This document shows positions 1 to 8,106 of a stretch of DNA of 64,000 nt, piece after piece. The notes beneath the pieces are model-generated. The model was not told the DNA's origin. It saw only the letters and a program-made list of their open reading frames with translations, and made no database searches. A program made the translations under genes and the position numbers. Source of the DNA: Peredibacter sp045999315 (GTDB lineage: Bacteria; Bdellovibrionota; Bacteriovoracia; Bacteriovoracales; Bacteriovoracaceae); assembly GCF_045999315.1 (NCBI RefSeq), contig NZ_CP174607.1:3928671-3992670 (forward strand). Reading direction: 5' to 3'. Position 1 is the stretch's first letter; every line of letters starts with the position of its first letter.

Positions 1-698
1 GTGAAGCGACGGTTCTGGGGTATAAACCTTGGGAACGTGATAATGGTTACCGTAAGCAGATGGCACTCATCATGGGCCAAAAGGCCCAAGTCTGGTGGGA
101 CCTTCCGGCCCTCGATAGTTTTATTCTTCTGAAAGAAATTTATCAGATTGAAGATTCTCTTTATAAAAAGAACTTAGAGTTCTTGGCGGATACGCTGCAA
201 ATTCATGATCAGCTCAAAGTTCAAGTGAGACGCTTGTCTCTCGGGGAACGAATGAAAGTGGAACTCATGGCCGCTCTTCTACATAACCCAAAAGTGATTT
301 TCTTAGACGAGCCGACCATTGGCCTGGATATCTCTGCCCAGAAAGCTGTTCGTGAATTCATGAAGAACTATCAGCAGGAATTTAAACCCATCACCATCCT
401 GACGTCTCACTATATGGAAGACATCAAGGAACTGTGTCCACGAATCGTCATCATTAAAGAAGGCGAGTTCGTGTATGATGGTGCTCTTTCAAAAGTTCAG
501 CGCTTAATGGGTGATGAGAAAGTTCTAAGTGTCACAACTCCGGACAAAAACTTTAAAGTCTCTGTACCGAGAACTGATCTTTCTGTGAAAACCGCCGAAA
601 TTTTTAAATCCAATGAAGTGCTGGATCTTAACATCCACGATCCTTCCATCGAAGACATCATCGAATCCATCATGAAGCATGGGATGAAGGCCACATGA
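1..698 (+). CDS. ABC-2 exporter ATP-binding protein, 5' end cut off by window
   Basis: The open frame already runs from base 3, so the gene begins before the window and its Walker A motif is missing. What is left is the later part of an ABC ATPase: a Q-loop region (MGQKAQVWWDLP), the signature LSLGE, Walker B VIFLDEPT and the switch histidine in ILTSHYMED. The first methionine inside the window (base 60) is internal, not the start. The residue pattern and the two following permeases match the COG4586/4587/3694 type of uncharacterised ABC-2 exporter. It would energise export across the inner membrane; the substrate is unknown. Its stop overlaps the next start by four bases (ATGA), so the three genes are translationally coupled. 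Confidence 0.9.
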   Translation, partial: EATVLGYKPWERDNGYRKQMALIMGQKAQVWWDLPALDSFILLKEIYQIEDSLYKKNLEFLADTLQIHDQLKVQVRRLSLGERMKVELMAALLHNPKVIFLDEPTIGLDISAQKAVREFMKNYQQEFKPITILTSHYMEDIKELCPRIVIIKEGEFVYDGALSKVQRLMGDEKVLSVTTPDKNFKVSVPRTDLSVKTAEIFKSNEVLDLNIHDPSIEDIIESIMKHGMKAT

Positions 699-1492
699 AC
701 TGGTGGCGCCATGTAATGGCGATGGAGCTTCGAAAGATCCTCGCCTACCGTTCAGATTTCTGGATTACCTTTATTGGCCAGACCTTGATTCAGGTCCTGA
801 TTGCCCGCGCCCTTTGGCAAAGTATCTTTGAGGCCAACGGTGCCTCCGAGATGAATGGCTTCACTCTCCCCATGATGACCCTGTACTTTCTGATTGTTCC
901 CATTGGTTCAAAAATGCTTATGGGTGAGAACATCGGATTTATCTCTCGCGAAATTTACGAGGGAACTTTTAATCGTTATCTCATTTATCCGCTTTCGTTC
1001 TTCCAATATAAGACCCTTACCTATCTCACTTACAGTGCTTTTTATGGCCTGCAGTTGATTCTGATTTATTCATTATTCAATCTCACCCAATCAGGCATGA
1101 CTGGCGACATGCTCTTAAACCTTGTCACAGGTGTGGGTGTCTTCATGATTGCCTCTTTTGCTTACTGTATGATGTCGATGGTGGTCGAACTTCTCTCACT
1201 CTGGGCAGATAACATCTGGTCCCTCATGGTGATGGCAAGATTTGGCTCATCATTTTTAGGCGGAGGATTTATTCCGATTAATTTCTTCCCGGATTGGATG
1301 GTTGATGTTCTTAAATTTTTACCCTTTCAATACTTCATTAGCTTCCCAGTCAGAACTGTGATGGGTCTAGTGACGAGAGAAGAAATGTATGAAGGACTCT
1401 TTTTCCTAGTCGCTTGGGCCTTCATTTTCATGATGACGGCCAATCTCATCTGGATGAAAGGTCAGAAAAAATATAATGGGGTCGGTATATGA
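695..1492 (+). CDS. ABC-2 family permease, first subunit
   Basis: 265 residues with about six hydrophobic segments, beginning MNWWRHVMAMELRKILAYRS and then alternating long membrane helices. The short cytoplasmic N-terminus ending in an amphipathic stretch before the first helix, and the size, are usual for ABC-2 permeases of the DUF990/COG4587 kind. It sits between an ATPase and a second permease of the same size with ATGA overlaps on both sides, so it should form one half of a heterodimeric membrane channel. The function as an exporter is a family inference and no substrate is visible. Confidence 0.85.
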   Translation: MNWWRHVMAMELRKILAYRSDFWITFIGQTLIQVLIARALWQSIFEANGASEMNGFTLPMMTLYFLIVPIGSKMLMGENIGFISREIYEGTFNRYLIYPLSFFQYKTLTYLTYSAFYGLQLILIYSLFNLTQSGMTGDMLLNLVTGVGVFMIASFAYCMMSMVVELLSLWADNIWSLMVMARFGSSFLGGGFIPINFFPDWMVDVLKFLPFQYFISFPVRTVMGLVTREEMYEGLFFLVAWAFIFMMTANLIWMKGQKKYNGVGI

Positions 1493-2277
1493 AAAGATAT
1501 CTTCATCTCTATTTATATTTTCTTCAATTTTCATTCTCTAAGGCCATGGAGTTTCGGATTGATTTCACTTTCCGAATTCTGATGGACATTATTTACTACG
1601 CCGTAAATATTCTTCTTTTTAAAACTCTATTTCTCCACACAAGCATGATTGCTGGTTGGACCGGAGAGCAGATGATGGTCTTCGTGGGCTGCTATCTTTT
1701 AGTTGATGCCATTAACATGACGGTCTTTTCGACCAATATGTGGTGGCTTCCGGCCTACATTAATAAAGGAGAATTGGATTACTATCTCATTCGTCCGGTG
1801 AATCCTCTCTTCTTTCTTTCGCTCCGAGAATTTTCGGCGAACTCTTTTGTGAATCTCATCACGGCCGTGGCGTTCTTTATCTACTCACTCTCAAATTACA
1901 CCGGCGCCTATGATTGGATGCAACTTCTGGGACTACTGGTGCTTCTCGTGAATGGAGCTTTGGTTTATTACACTCTTCACATGATGATGATCATTCCAGT
2001 TTTCTGGACCCATAGTTCACGTGGCTTCATTGATCTGTTCTATTCATTGGGACTTGCGATGGAGCGTCCGGATAAAATTTTTAAAGGTTGGTTGCGTGTC
2101 GTCTTTACGATGATTGTTCCACTCACGGTGCTTGCTTCATTTCCAGCGCGAGCGTTCTTGGAAGGATTTACTTTTGATGTTCTTCTTCACATCACACTGG
2201 TAACAGTGGGCGCGTGGAGTCTCATGCTCTTCTTATGGAAGCAAGGTCTTAAAAATTATTCGAGTGCTAGTTCTTAG
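1489..2277 (+). CDS. ABC-2 family permease, second subunit
   Basis: 262 residues, six predicted membrane segments, with the FSKAMEFRIDFTFRIL N-terminal pattern and the internal GELDYYLIRPVNPLF loop that recurs in COG3694-type permeases. It is the last gene of the exporter operon and pairs with the permease before it. Its stop codon overlaps the stop of the convergent Mpo1-like gene by a few bases, leaving no room for a terminator between them. Confidence 0.85.
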   Translation: MKRYLHLYLYFLQFSFSKAMEFRIDFTFRILMDIIYYAVNILLFKTLFLHTSMIAGWTGEQMMVFVGCYLLVDAINMTVFSTNMWWLPAYINKGELDYYLIRPVNPLFFLSLREFSANSFVNLITAVAFFIYSLSNYTGAYDWMQLLGLLVLLVNGALVYYTLHMMMIIPVFWTHSSRGFIDLFYSLGLAMERPDKIFKGWLRVVFTMIVPLTVLASFPARAFLEGFTFDVLLHITLVTVGAWSLMLFLWKQGLKNYSSASS

Positions 2278-2576
2278 AAGGCAGTTACACGTCCAGTAAG
2301 GATGTCCCAGAACATTCTGAAATCTCCCAATAGGCTGTACCAAGGATGCTTGAAAGTTGCCGGACGGTTTTTTTCAAACCCAAAATGGCCAATCCACGCG
2401 AAACCGTAACCCACTACAGGCAGCAGGACCAACGTCATGAGATTGCCGGTGAAAAAGAAGAGAAGCAAAAGAGAGATGACCCCACATGTCCCGACAAAAT
2501 GCAGTTGGCGACAATGCAAATTCGCGTGTTCACGTAGGTAATATGGGTAAAAATCGCTAAAAGTTTTAAAATCCAT
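2274..2576 (-). CDS. Mpo1-like (DUF962) membrane protein
   Basis: 100 residues. The N-terminal FYPYYLREHANLHCRQLHFVGT, two hydrophobic segments, and the C-terminal GHFGFEKNRPATFKHPWYSL are the conserved parts of the DUF962/Mpo1 family, including the histidines thought to bind iron. In yeast Mpo1 is a dioxygenase that acts on 2-hydroxy fatty acids; the role of the short bacterial members is not established. A ribosome-binding site AGGGAGAG precedes the ATG. It is a single gene on its strand, facing the exporter operon tail to tail. Confidence 0.85.
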   Translation of the reverse strand: MDFKTFSDFYPYYLREHANLHCRQLHFVGTCGVISLLLLFFFTGNLMTLVLLPVVGYGFAWIGHFGFEKNRPATFKHPWYSLLGDFRMFWDILTGRVTAF

Positions 2577-2686
2577 TGTCTCTCCCTATTTCAATCTTAA
2601 TGCCTAAGAGGGCGAATTCTCAAGAATTTTTATTTCGAACTTAAGGTTTATCTGACAAATCCGATAAGCTACAAAAGGCGGCTTTT

Positions 2687-3511
2687 TTGAAGAGTTTAAT
2701 GTTTTTAGCAATGTTTAGTTGGACAACAGTAAGTTGGGGCTTCTCTCCCGACTGTTTCTTCTGCTTACCTTGGAGACAAGAAAGTCTTAGACCTCAAGTT
2801 CCAGAGTGGCCCATCGAATATGTGAAAATCGAAAAGGTCGACTACGAGCGGAACTCTCAAACAGCGAGTTTTTGTAAACGTCCTGAAGACATGGTGGATA
2901 CCATCGTGCTTCACCACTCTGAAACTCCTAGCACGGACACACCGGAAAGAATCAATGAGCTTCACCTTAACCGAGGAACGCCCGCTGATCCTTGGTATAT
3001 GATCGCTTATTCGTATGTGGTGAACTCTCCTTATTCTGGTGCTGTTTCTCCTCGCGCTCGCGTGACTGAAGGAAGACCATTAGATCTTGTGGGTGCTCAT
3101 GCCGGATCAAATATTTTTGTTCCGATGGATGAAGACCAAAAGAAAATGTGGGAAGACGGTAAGATCACTTGCGGTAAAGAAGGCGGAGAATTTAAGGTCG
3201 ACTCAACAATGGAGAAAGACGGAAAGATCAAGGCCAACGTTACGACCATTGGTCTGGTTGTGATTGGTAACTACTCTCCTTTCTCTAAAACAAACCCGAA
3301 CGGTTACTCTAGGAAAAATCCTCGATATCCAACTCAACAGACGCAAGACATGATTGCCAGAACCTCATGTCAGTTACAGAAGAGATATCCTCGAATGAAA
3401 TATATTAAGTGGCACAACTACTATCATTCGACCAGTTGCCCGGGAACTATTAAAGAATACATCGGCCGCATTAAAACATTGGCCAGGAAGTACGGATGCG
3501 AATTTCAATAA
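2687..3511 (+). CDS. Secreted PGRP/amidase_2-type N-acetylmuramoyl-L-alanine amidase
   Basis: 274 residues starting at a TTG codon, chosen because AAAGGCGG lies eight bases upstream; ATG codons at residues 5 and 9 are alternatives. A signal peptide covers roughly the first 19 residues. The amidase_2 fold is indicated by IVLHHSET (His76/77), and by WHNYYHSTSCPG near the C-terminus (His243, His247, Cys251), which supply the zinc ligands. It should cut the amide bond between muramic acid and the stem peptide in the periplasm or in another cell's wall. Several extra cysteines (23, 26, 63) suggest disulphides. It overlaps the next gene by 16 bases. Confidence 0.85.
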   Translation: MKSLMFLAMFSWTTVSWGFSPDCFFCLPWRQESLRPQVPEWPIEYVKIEKVDYERNSQTASFCKRPEDMVDTIVLHHSETPSTDTPERINELHLNRGTPADPWYMIAYSYVVNSPYSGAVSPRARVTEGRPLDLVGAHAGSNIFVPMDEDQKKMWEDGKITCGKEGGEFKVDSTMEKDGKIKANVTTIGLVVIGNYSPFSKTNPNGYSRKNPRYPTQQTQDMIARTSCQLQKRYPRMKYIKWHNYYHSTSCPGTIKEYIGRIKTLARKYGCEFQ

Positions 3512-3897
3512 TCTTCATCATCATTATCTTTTCGGTCTCAGTCATGGGTTCAGATGATAAATCCATGAAAGAGCTGTTCATGAAATATGATCAGGTCATG
3601 GACCATAAAAAAATCGAACTCATTGATGAGGTCTTCTCCCAAAAATTCATCAAATCGAGCGGTGGTAAGGAAGAACTGATTTCCAAAATCAAAGAACTCC
3701 CTGCTCCATCAGAAAAAAGCAAACCAATGGCCCCGGATCTCTCGTGGAGAAAGGGCCTTAAAAACGAGATCTACTTTGCGAAAGTAAAAGAAATCTCATC
3801 CAACAAAAATAAGAAAGATGTCCATGAGACCGAATTCATGGTGATCAAAGAAGACGGTAAACTTAAAATCGACGGAACACTAGGTGATGGGAATTAA
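3496..3897 (+). CDS. Small secreted protein of unknown function
   Basis: 133 residues. A very hydrophobic N-terminus (ISIIFIIIIFSVSVMGS) looks like a cleaved signal peptide; the mature part is charged and lysine-rich. The spacing of helices and the MKELFMKYDQVMDHKKIELIDEVFS segment are reminiscent of small NTF2/SnoaL-like domains, but the similarity is too weak for a call. It overlaps the amidase gene by 16 bases and the following lipoprotein gene by 14, so the three are probably one operon. Confidence 0.7.
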   Translation: MRISIIFIIIIFSVSVMGSDDKSMKELFMKYDQVMDHKKIELIDEVFSQKFIKSSGGKEELISKIKELPAPSEKSKPMAPDLSWRKGLKNEIYFAKVKEISSNKNKKDVHETEFMVIKEDGKLKIDGTLGDGN

Positions 3898-4219
3898 ACT
3901 TATCGCAGTCCTTCTACTGGCAGTGGGATGTGGTTCCGAAGCGAATCTCAGTAATTCTGCTCTTGAGCAGTCTTCGAAGCTCTCGGACACTTCGAGTATC
4001 AAGGCCACTTCCACTGGAGTTCTCGTCAGACAAAACGGTAGCAGTGTTAAATACGATCAAATGCAAATCAATGGTCAGCTCTACAAAGTGAGTCTCAGCA
4101 GCTCACTCCTCTCTCTTGAGTTCATTGCGAAGTATCCATTGAACTCTCAGATTCCGGTGAAATACAAAGGTAATGTACGAAGTCAGGAAGTTTTTTTAGA
4201 AGTGATTGAAGCGCAATAA
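3884..4219 (+). CDS. Small lipoprotein of unknown function
   Basis: 111 residues with a clear lipobox LAVGC at residues 13-17 (alternative start at Met2). The mature part has a serine-rich linker followed by a compact region with alternating hydrophobic residues (VKYDQMQINGQLYKV) that is probably all-beta. No family recognised. It is the last gene of the amidase operon and is followed directly by a strong bidirectional terminator. Confidence 0.75.
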   Translation: MMGIKLIAVLLLAVGCGSEANLSNSALEQSSKLSDTSSIKATSTGVLVRQNGSSVKYDQMQINGQLYKVSLSSSLLSLEFIAKYPLNSQIPVKYKGNVRSQEVFLEVIEAQ

Positions 4220-4220
4220 A

Positions 4221-4242
4221 AAAGGCCCCAAAAGGGGCCTTT
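4221..4242. terminator. Bidirectional intrinsic terminator
   Basis: Nine-base-pair stem AAAGGCCCC / GGGGCCTTT with an AAAA loop, flanked by A-runs on the left and a T-rich stretch on the right. It lies between the convergent lipoprotein gene and nuoI and can serve both. Confidence 0.9.
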
Positions 4243-4252
4243 CTATTTTCAA

Positions 4253-4762
4253 CTAAGATTTAACGATACGGTCACGCCAAGCAACCACATCTGGTGCCAG
4301 GTAGTCGTACTTCATGGCATCGATTGTATACTGAGAGAATTCGTAGTCATGAGAGTGAGTCAGACACTCAGTCGGACACACAGTCGTACAAAGACCGCAA
4401 TAACAACAAAGTGAAGTATCAATTGTGAACTGAGTCAGTTTCAAACGGATCGGCTGACCATTTGAAGTTTTCTTGATCTCAGTACCTTCAGGAAATTTTT
4501 CTGAAGCGATGTAAATACAATCAACCGGACAGGCCATTGCACATTGAGTACAGCTGATACAATTTTGAGCATCATTGAAGAGACGCATACGAGCTCTTTC
4601 AGGAAGAACTTCGCGAACTTCAGGGTACTCGATTGAAGCAGGTTTAACCGCCCATACGTATCTGAAAGTGATCCACATACCTTTGGCAGTTGTGTAGATA
4701 CCATCAAAAAGTGCTTTAAAATATTCCTTCACGGAAGACGTTTCGTGAACTGCAGTGCTCAT
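4253..4762 (-). CDS. nuoI: NADH-quinone oxidoreductase subunit I (NuoI)
   Basis: 169 residues with two 4Fe-4S ferredoxin motifs, CISCTQCAMACP and CCYCGLCTTVCP followed by TECL, which bind clusters N6a and N6b of complex I. The N-terminal helical part (WITFRYVWAVKPASIEYPE) is the usual membrane-facing segment of NuoI. The protein carries electrons towards NuoB. Its start overlaps the nuoD stop by four bases. It is the last gene before a terminator, so nuoH, which often sits next to nuoI, is not in this operon. Confidence 0.95.
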   Translation of the reverse strand: MSTAVHETSSVKEYFKALFDGIYTTAKGMWITFRYVWAVKPASIEYPEVREVLPERARMRLFNDAQNCISCTQCAMACPVDCIYIASEKFPEGTEIKKTSNGQPIRLKLTQFTIDTSLCCYCGLCTTVCPTECLTHSHDYEFSQYTIDAMKYDYLAPDVVAWRDRIVKS

Positions 4763-5937
4763 CGGTCTACCTCTCCTAGTACGATATCAATTGATCCAAT
4801 AGATGCTACAAAGTCTGCCACCATCTGACCTGGGGCCATGTGTGGAAGCATAGACGTGTGAGTGAAACATGGAGATTTCACTTTCAAGCGGTATGGAGTT
4901 TTAGAGTCATTGCCTTCAGACACCAAGTGGAAACCAATTTCACCACGAGGAGCTTCTGAACGAACATACACTTCACCTTTAGGAAGCTTGATGATCTTAG
5001 GCACTTTGCCCATAACTGGACCTGGCTCAAGCTTATCAATCACCTGACGGATGATTTTGATAGATTCAACAACTTCTCTCATACGAACAATGTAACGGTT
5101 CCAACAGTCACCTACTACGCCGCGCTCGCCGTCACCAACTGGAACGTCGAATTCGAATTCAGAGTAAAGTGAGTATGGCTTGTTCTTACGAAGGTCCCAC
5201 TTGTATCCAGAACCACGAAGTACCGGACCGGTTGCACCGTATGTGAAACAGTCTTCAACTGTAAGAACACCAACGTTAGATGTACGCTCAACGAAGATTT
5301 TATTCAGAGATACTAGCTCATGATATTTCTTCGCTTCTTGTTCCATATTATCTACGAATGCTGATACGCGAGCGATCTGGTCATCAGTCCAGTCGTTCCA
5401 CACACCACCAATCCAGATGTAGTTATAAAGAAGACGAGCGCCTGAAACTTCTTCGAATAGACGAAGGATTTTTTCACGTTCTTCGAAGGCATATAGAAAC
5501 GGAGTGAAAGCTCCAAGATCTAGTGCATATGTACCGAATGCCATTAAGTGAGAAGCGATACGCTGAAGTTCCGCAGTTAAGATACGAAGAAGTTCAGCAC
5601 GACGAGGAACTTCCGTTCCAAGCATCTTCTCAACCGCCATTACGTATCCCCACTCCATGCTCATAGAAGCAAGGTAGTCGAGACGGTCAACGAAAGGAAT
5701 GATACCGCGGTAATCAAGATTTTCAGCATGCTTTTCCATACAACGGTGTAAGTAACCAAGGTGTGGAATAGCGTGAGCAACGATTTCCGAGTCAGTCCAG
5801 ATCTCTACACGTAGAACCCCGTGAGTAGCAGGGTGCTGAGGACCCATGTTCAGGGTAAGTAGCTCTGACTTTAGCTGTTCAGTTTCACTGTTAATGGTTG
5901 GCTTTTCTGGTTCACCAATGTCCCATTTAGATTGCAT
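4759..5937 (-). CDS. nuoD: NADH-quinone oxidoreductase subunit D (NuoD, 49 kDa)
   Basis: 392 residues with the family hallmarks NMGPQHPATHGVLR, HLGYLHRCMEK and YNYIWIGGV, plus the C-terminal GEIGFHLVSEGNDSKTPYR and DIVLGEVDR. NuoD forms the quinone-binding pocket together with NuoB; the HPATHG histidine is the conserved quinone-site residue. It is separate from NuoC, unlike the fused NuoCD of E. coli. The start has AAGAGG about ten bases upstream and lies 14 bases after the nuoC stop. Confidence 0.95.
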   Translation of the reverse strand: MQSKWDIGEPEKPTINSETEQLKSELLTLNMGPQHPATHGVLRVEIWTDSEIVAHAIPHLGYLHRCMEKHAENLDYRGIIPFVDRLDYLASMSMEWGYVMAVEKMLGTEVPRRAELLRILTAELQRIASHLMAFGTYALDLGAFTPFLYAFEEREKILRLFEEVSGARLLYNYIWIGGVWNDWTDDQIARVSAFVDNMEQEAKKYHELVSLNKIFVERTSNVGVLTVEDCFTYGATGPVLRGSGYKWDLRKNKPYSLYSEFEFDVPVGDGERGVVGDCWNRYIVRMREVVESIKIIRQVIDKLEPGPVMGKVPKIIKLPKGEVYVRSEAPRGEIGFHLVSEGNDSKTPYRLKVKSPCFTHTSMLPHMAPGQMVADFVASIGSIDIVLGEVDR

Positions 5938-5951
5938 ATAGTGGATTCCTC

Positions 5952-6536
5952 TTAATTACTTGAAGCTGCTAGTTGGGCCTTCTTAATCATGTCCTGACGA
6001 ACGATGAATTCGCGATCTTCGAAGTTCATCTTGTTGTCTGGATAGACGGCCATACCGTTATAATCTTTCTGAGCAATGTAATCTTTTCTAAGAGGCCAGC
6101 CTTGCCAGTCATCCGGACAAAGAATACGGCGCATATCAGGGTGATTATTAAATTTGATACCGAACATGTCGTAAACTTCACGCTCTTGGAAGTTAGCGGC
6201 CGCCCATACTTTCACCACTGAATCAACAGCAGGTGCTACACGGTCAGTTACTTTAACTTTAAGAATGAACTCACGAGGGTTAGTTGTATCGAAGTGAGCA
6301 AGCATGTAACAAACTTCCATGAACTCAACCCAGTCTACACCGCTGATGCACTGAAGAGAGTTGAATGGCATTTCTTTGTTTGTTTTAAGGAACTCACAAA
6401 CTGCGAAGATTTTTGAAGCTTCAACAGTGATGCTTGAATCAAATTTTGCATCTTCTGCATTGTTCACAGTGGCGTTTGCACCTTGAACGTTTGCATTGAT
6501 GAGACTTGCTAGTTTATTGAAATCAACATTAAGCAT
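5952..6536 (-). CDS. nuoC: NADH-quinone oxidoreductase subunit C (NuoC, 30 kDa)
   Basis: 194 residues. The 30 kDa subunit signature spans NFQEREVYDMFGIKFNNHPD to WPLRKDY. The first 40 residues (asparagine- and alanine-rich) are more variable. NuoC stabilises the NuoB-NuoD module of the peripheral arm. The start codon overlaps the end of nuoB by eight bases, which argues for coupled translation. Confidence 0.95.
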   Translation of the reverse strand: MLNVDFNKLASLINANVQGANATVNNAEDAKFDSSITVEASKIFAVCEFLKTNKEMPFNSLQCISGVDWVEFMEVCYMLAHFDTTNPREFILKVKVTDRVAPAVDSVVKVWAAANFQEREVYDMFGIKFNNHPDMRRILCPDDWQGWPLRKDYIAQKDYNGMAVYPDNKMNFEDREFIVRQDMIKKAQLAASSN

Positions 6537-7011
6537 GTTTTACCCACTTATTACGAAGAAGACGCTCGTTCGCGATTTTCTTCTGAAGAGTCATAACACC
6601 TTCAATAAGAGCTTCCGGACGAGGAGGACAACCAGGAACGTAAACGTCTACAGGAACCACTTCATCAACGCCTTTAAGAACGTGATAACCGTGTTGCCAG
6701 TATGGTCCACCCTTGTTGGCACAAGAGCCCATTGAGATAACGTATTTTGGCTCTGCCATTTGTTCATAAAGAACTTTCACACGAGTCGCCATCTTAAGTG
6801 TCACTGTACCAGCAACAATCATAAGATCCGCACGACGTGGAGTTGCCATGAAGGCACCACAACCAAATCTTTCTAGATCGTATTTTGCCATACCTGTGGC
6901 CATCATTTCGATCGCACAACAAGCAAGACCAAAGGTCATTGGCCATAAAGAATTTTTGCGACCCCAGTTGAGAAAATCATCAACGGTCGACAGTACAACA
7001 CCATCTTGCAT
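6529..7011 (-). CDS. nuoB: NADH-quinone oxidoreductase subunit B (NuoB)
   Basis: 160 residues. The N2 cluster ligands are visible as the tandem cysteines in GLACCAIEMM, the cysteine in ISMGSCANKGG and that in VPGCPPRPEAL. NuoB holds N2, the last cluster before quinone. It is the first gene of a B-C-D-I operon; no nuoA precedes it. GGAG lies a few bases upstream of the ATG. Confidence 0.95.
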   Translation of the reverse strand: MQDGVVLSTVDDFLNWGRKNSLWPMTFGLACCAIEMMATGMAKYDLERFGCGAFMATPRRADLMIVAGTVTLKMATRVKVLYEQMAEPKYVISMGSCANKGGPYWQHGYHVLKGVDEVVPVDVYVPGCPPRPEALIEGVMTLQKKIANERLLRNKWVKHA

Positions 7012-7049
7012 GGAGAACTCCGGTTCAATGAAAAAAATAATTACCCCTA

Positions 7050-7078
7050 TTTGTACCTTTTGGGGTCGTTTTCGTCAA
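7050..7078 (-). promoter_or_regulatory. Candidate promoter of nuoBCDI
   Basis: On the minus strand TTGACG (7073-7078) is followed after exactly 17 bases by TACAAA (7050-7055), about 40 bases upstream of nuoB. The -10 is only a partial match to consensus. The same stretch could instead form a weak terminator for the upstream peptidase gene: ACCCC/GGGGT arms at 7043-7047 and 7062-7066 followed by a T-rich run on the minus strand. Confidence 0.4.
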
Positions 7079-7135
7079 TGAAACGGCTTGGAAAATCAGC
7101 TATTTCGAGAGAATGTCTTTGGGAATAATGTACGC

Positions 7136-8059
7136 CTATTTTTGGCCACAACGAGCAGAGTAATTCTGAACGAATTTCTCCTGACTGTCAGAGGCAGAAG
7201 CTGGTCCCCTTTTTGGTCCTTGCTGCATGTAGGCGAGACGCTTTTTATCATTCTCGCAAACCTTGCTTACTACCAAATCGTATTCCATTAGAGCTGCTAC
7301 TGGATAAGGAACGCCATAAGCAGAGGAAATAAAATTTATTTTTTCGTCTTTTAGGTCTGAAAATGAGCTAGCGATCTCTCTTTTTACTAATTGTTTATTG
7401 AAACCGTCGAAATAAGAACCCACGTGATAAAAAAGTTCGACAGCCTTCTTGAACGAAAGTTGACCACTTGCGTCTTCGATTTTTTGGCAATTCGAACGGG
7501 ACTGAATTGTTTTTGAGAAAAGTTCGCGAAGAACTCGGCATTCAGTTAAAAAGGCCTGAACTTCTCCCCCATTCCCTTCAATTGTCCCTTTAATAAAGTC
7601 TTTGGCATTAAATGCATCTGAATAAGGATTGAAACTCTCTCTATAAACATAGTGAGTAAGTTCGTGGGCAAGATCCAAAAGAGCATCGTCCCAAGCAAGA
7701 CTCTTATTAATATAAACAACTGAGCGCGATTCATAGATCACGTGTTCAGGTGAATGTGGAGAAAATTTGCGAACTAAAGTTGTATCCGTAAGAGAGCTTT
7801 CTCCCACTCTGATCACATCTTGAAGTGTCAGACCGGTACGAGAGGCCTTGTATTGCGCTTCTTTAATAATCTGCTCACCAGTCGCAGAACGACTAAGAAG
7901 CTCTAGTAGCTTTTTAAGATTGAGTTCCTGAGATGAGGTGTAATCCATCCATGAGCGATTAGCACTCATGTTACCTTCTACATGGATTGTTTTCTCATCC
8001 ATGGCGAAGAGAGGAAAAGTCGTCGTTACAAGCAGGATTATAGTATAAAACGTCTTCAT
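7136..8059 (-). CDS. Secreted HExxH zinc metallopeptidase-like protein
   Basis: 307 residues with a signal peptide (about 1-19). The zinc-binding motif HELTH is at residues 132-136 inside a hydrophobic helix (LLDLAHELTHYVYR), and a glutamate in GNGGEVQAF at about 166 is well placed to be the third ligand, as in gluzincins. The C-terminal third carries two further cysteines. It does not match a peptidase family that I can name. It is preceded by an AGGG ribosome-binding site and stands alone between the lipoprotein cluster and nuoB on the same strand. Confidence 0.7.
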   Translation of the reverse strand: MKTFYTIILLVTTTFPLFAMDEKTIHVEGNMSANRSWMDYTSSQELNLKKLLELLSRSATGEQIIKEAQYKASRTGLTLQDVIRVGESSLTDTTLVRKFSPHSPEHVIYESRSVVYINKSLAWDDALLDLAHELTHYVYRESFNPYSDAFNAKDFIKGTIEGNGGEVQAFLTECRVLRELFSKTIQSRSNCQKIEDASGQLSFKKAVELFYHVGSYFDGFNKQLVKREIASSFSDLKDEKINFISSAYGVPYPVAALMEYDLVVSKVCENDKKRLAYMQQGPKRGPASASDSQEKFVQNYSARCGQK

Positions 8060-8106
8060 TACCCTGCTTGTCGGCAGGACATAAAGGAACTCGAGTCAAA
8101 AGTTGA

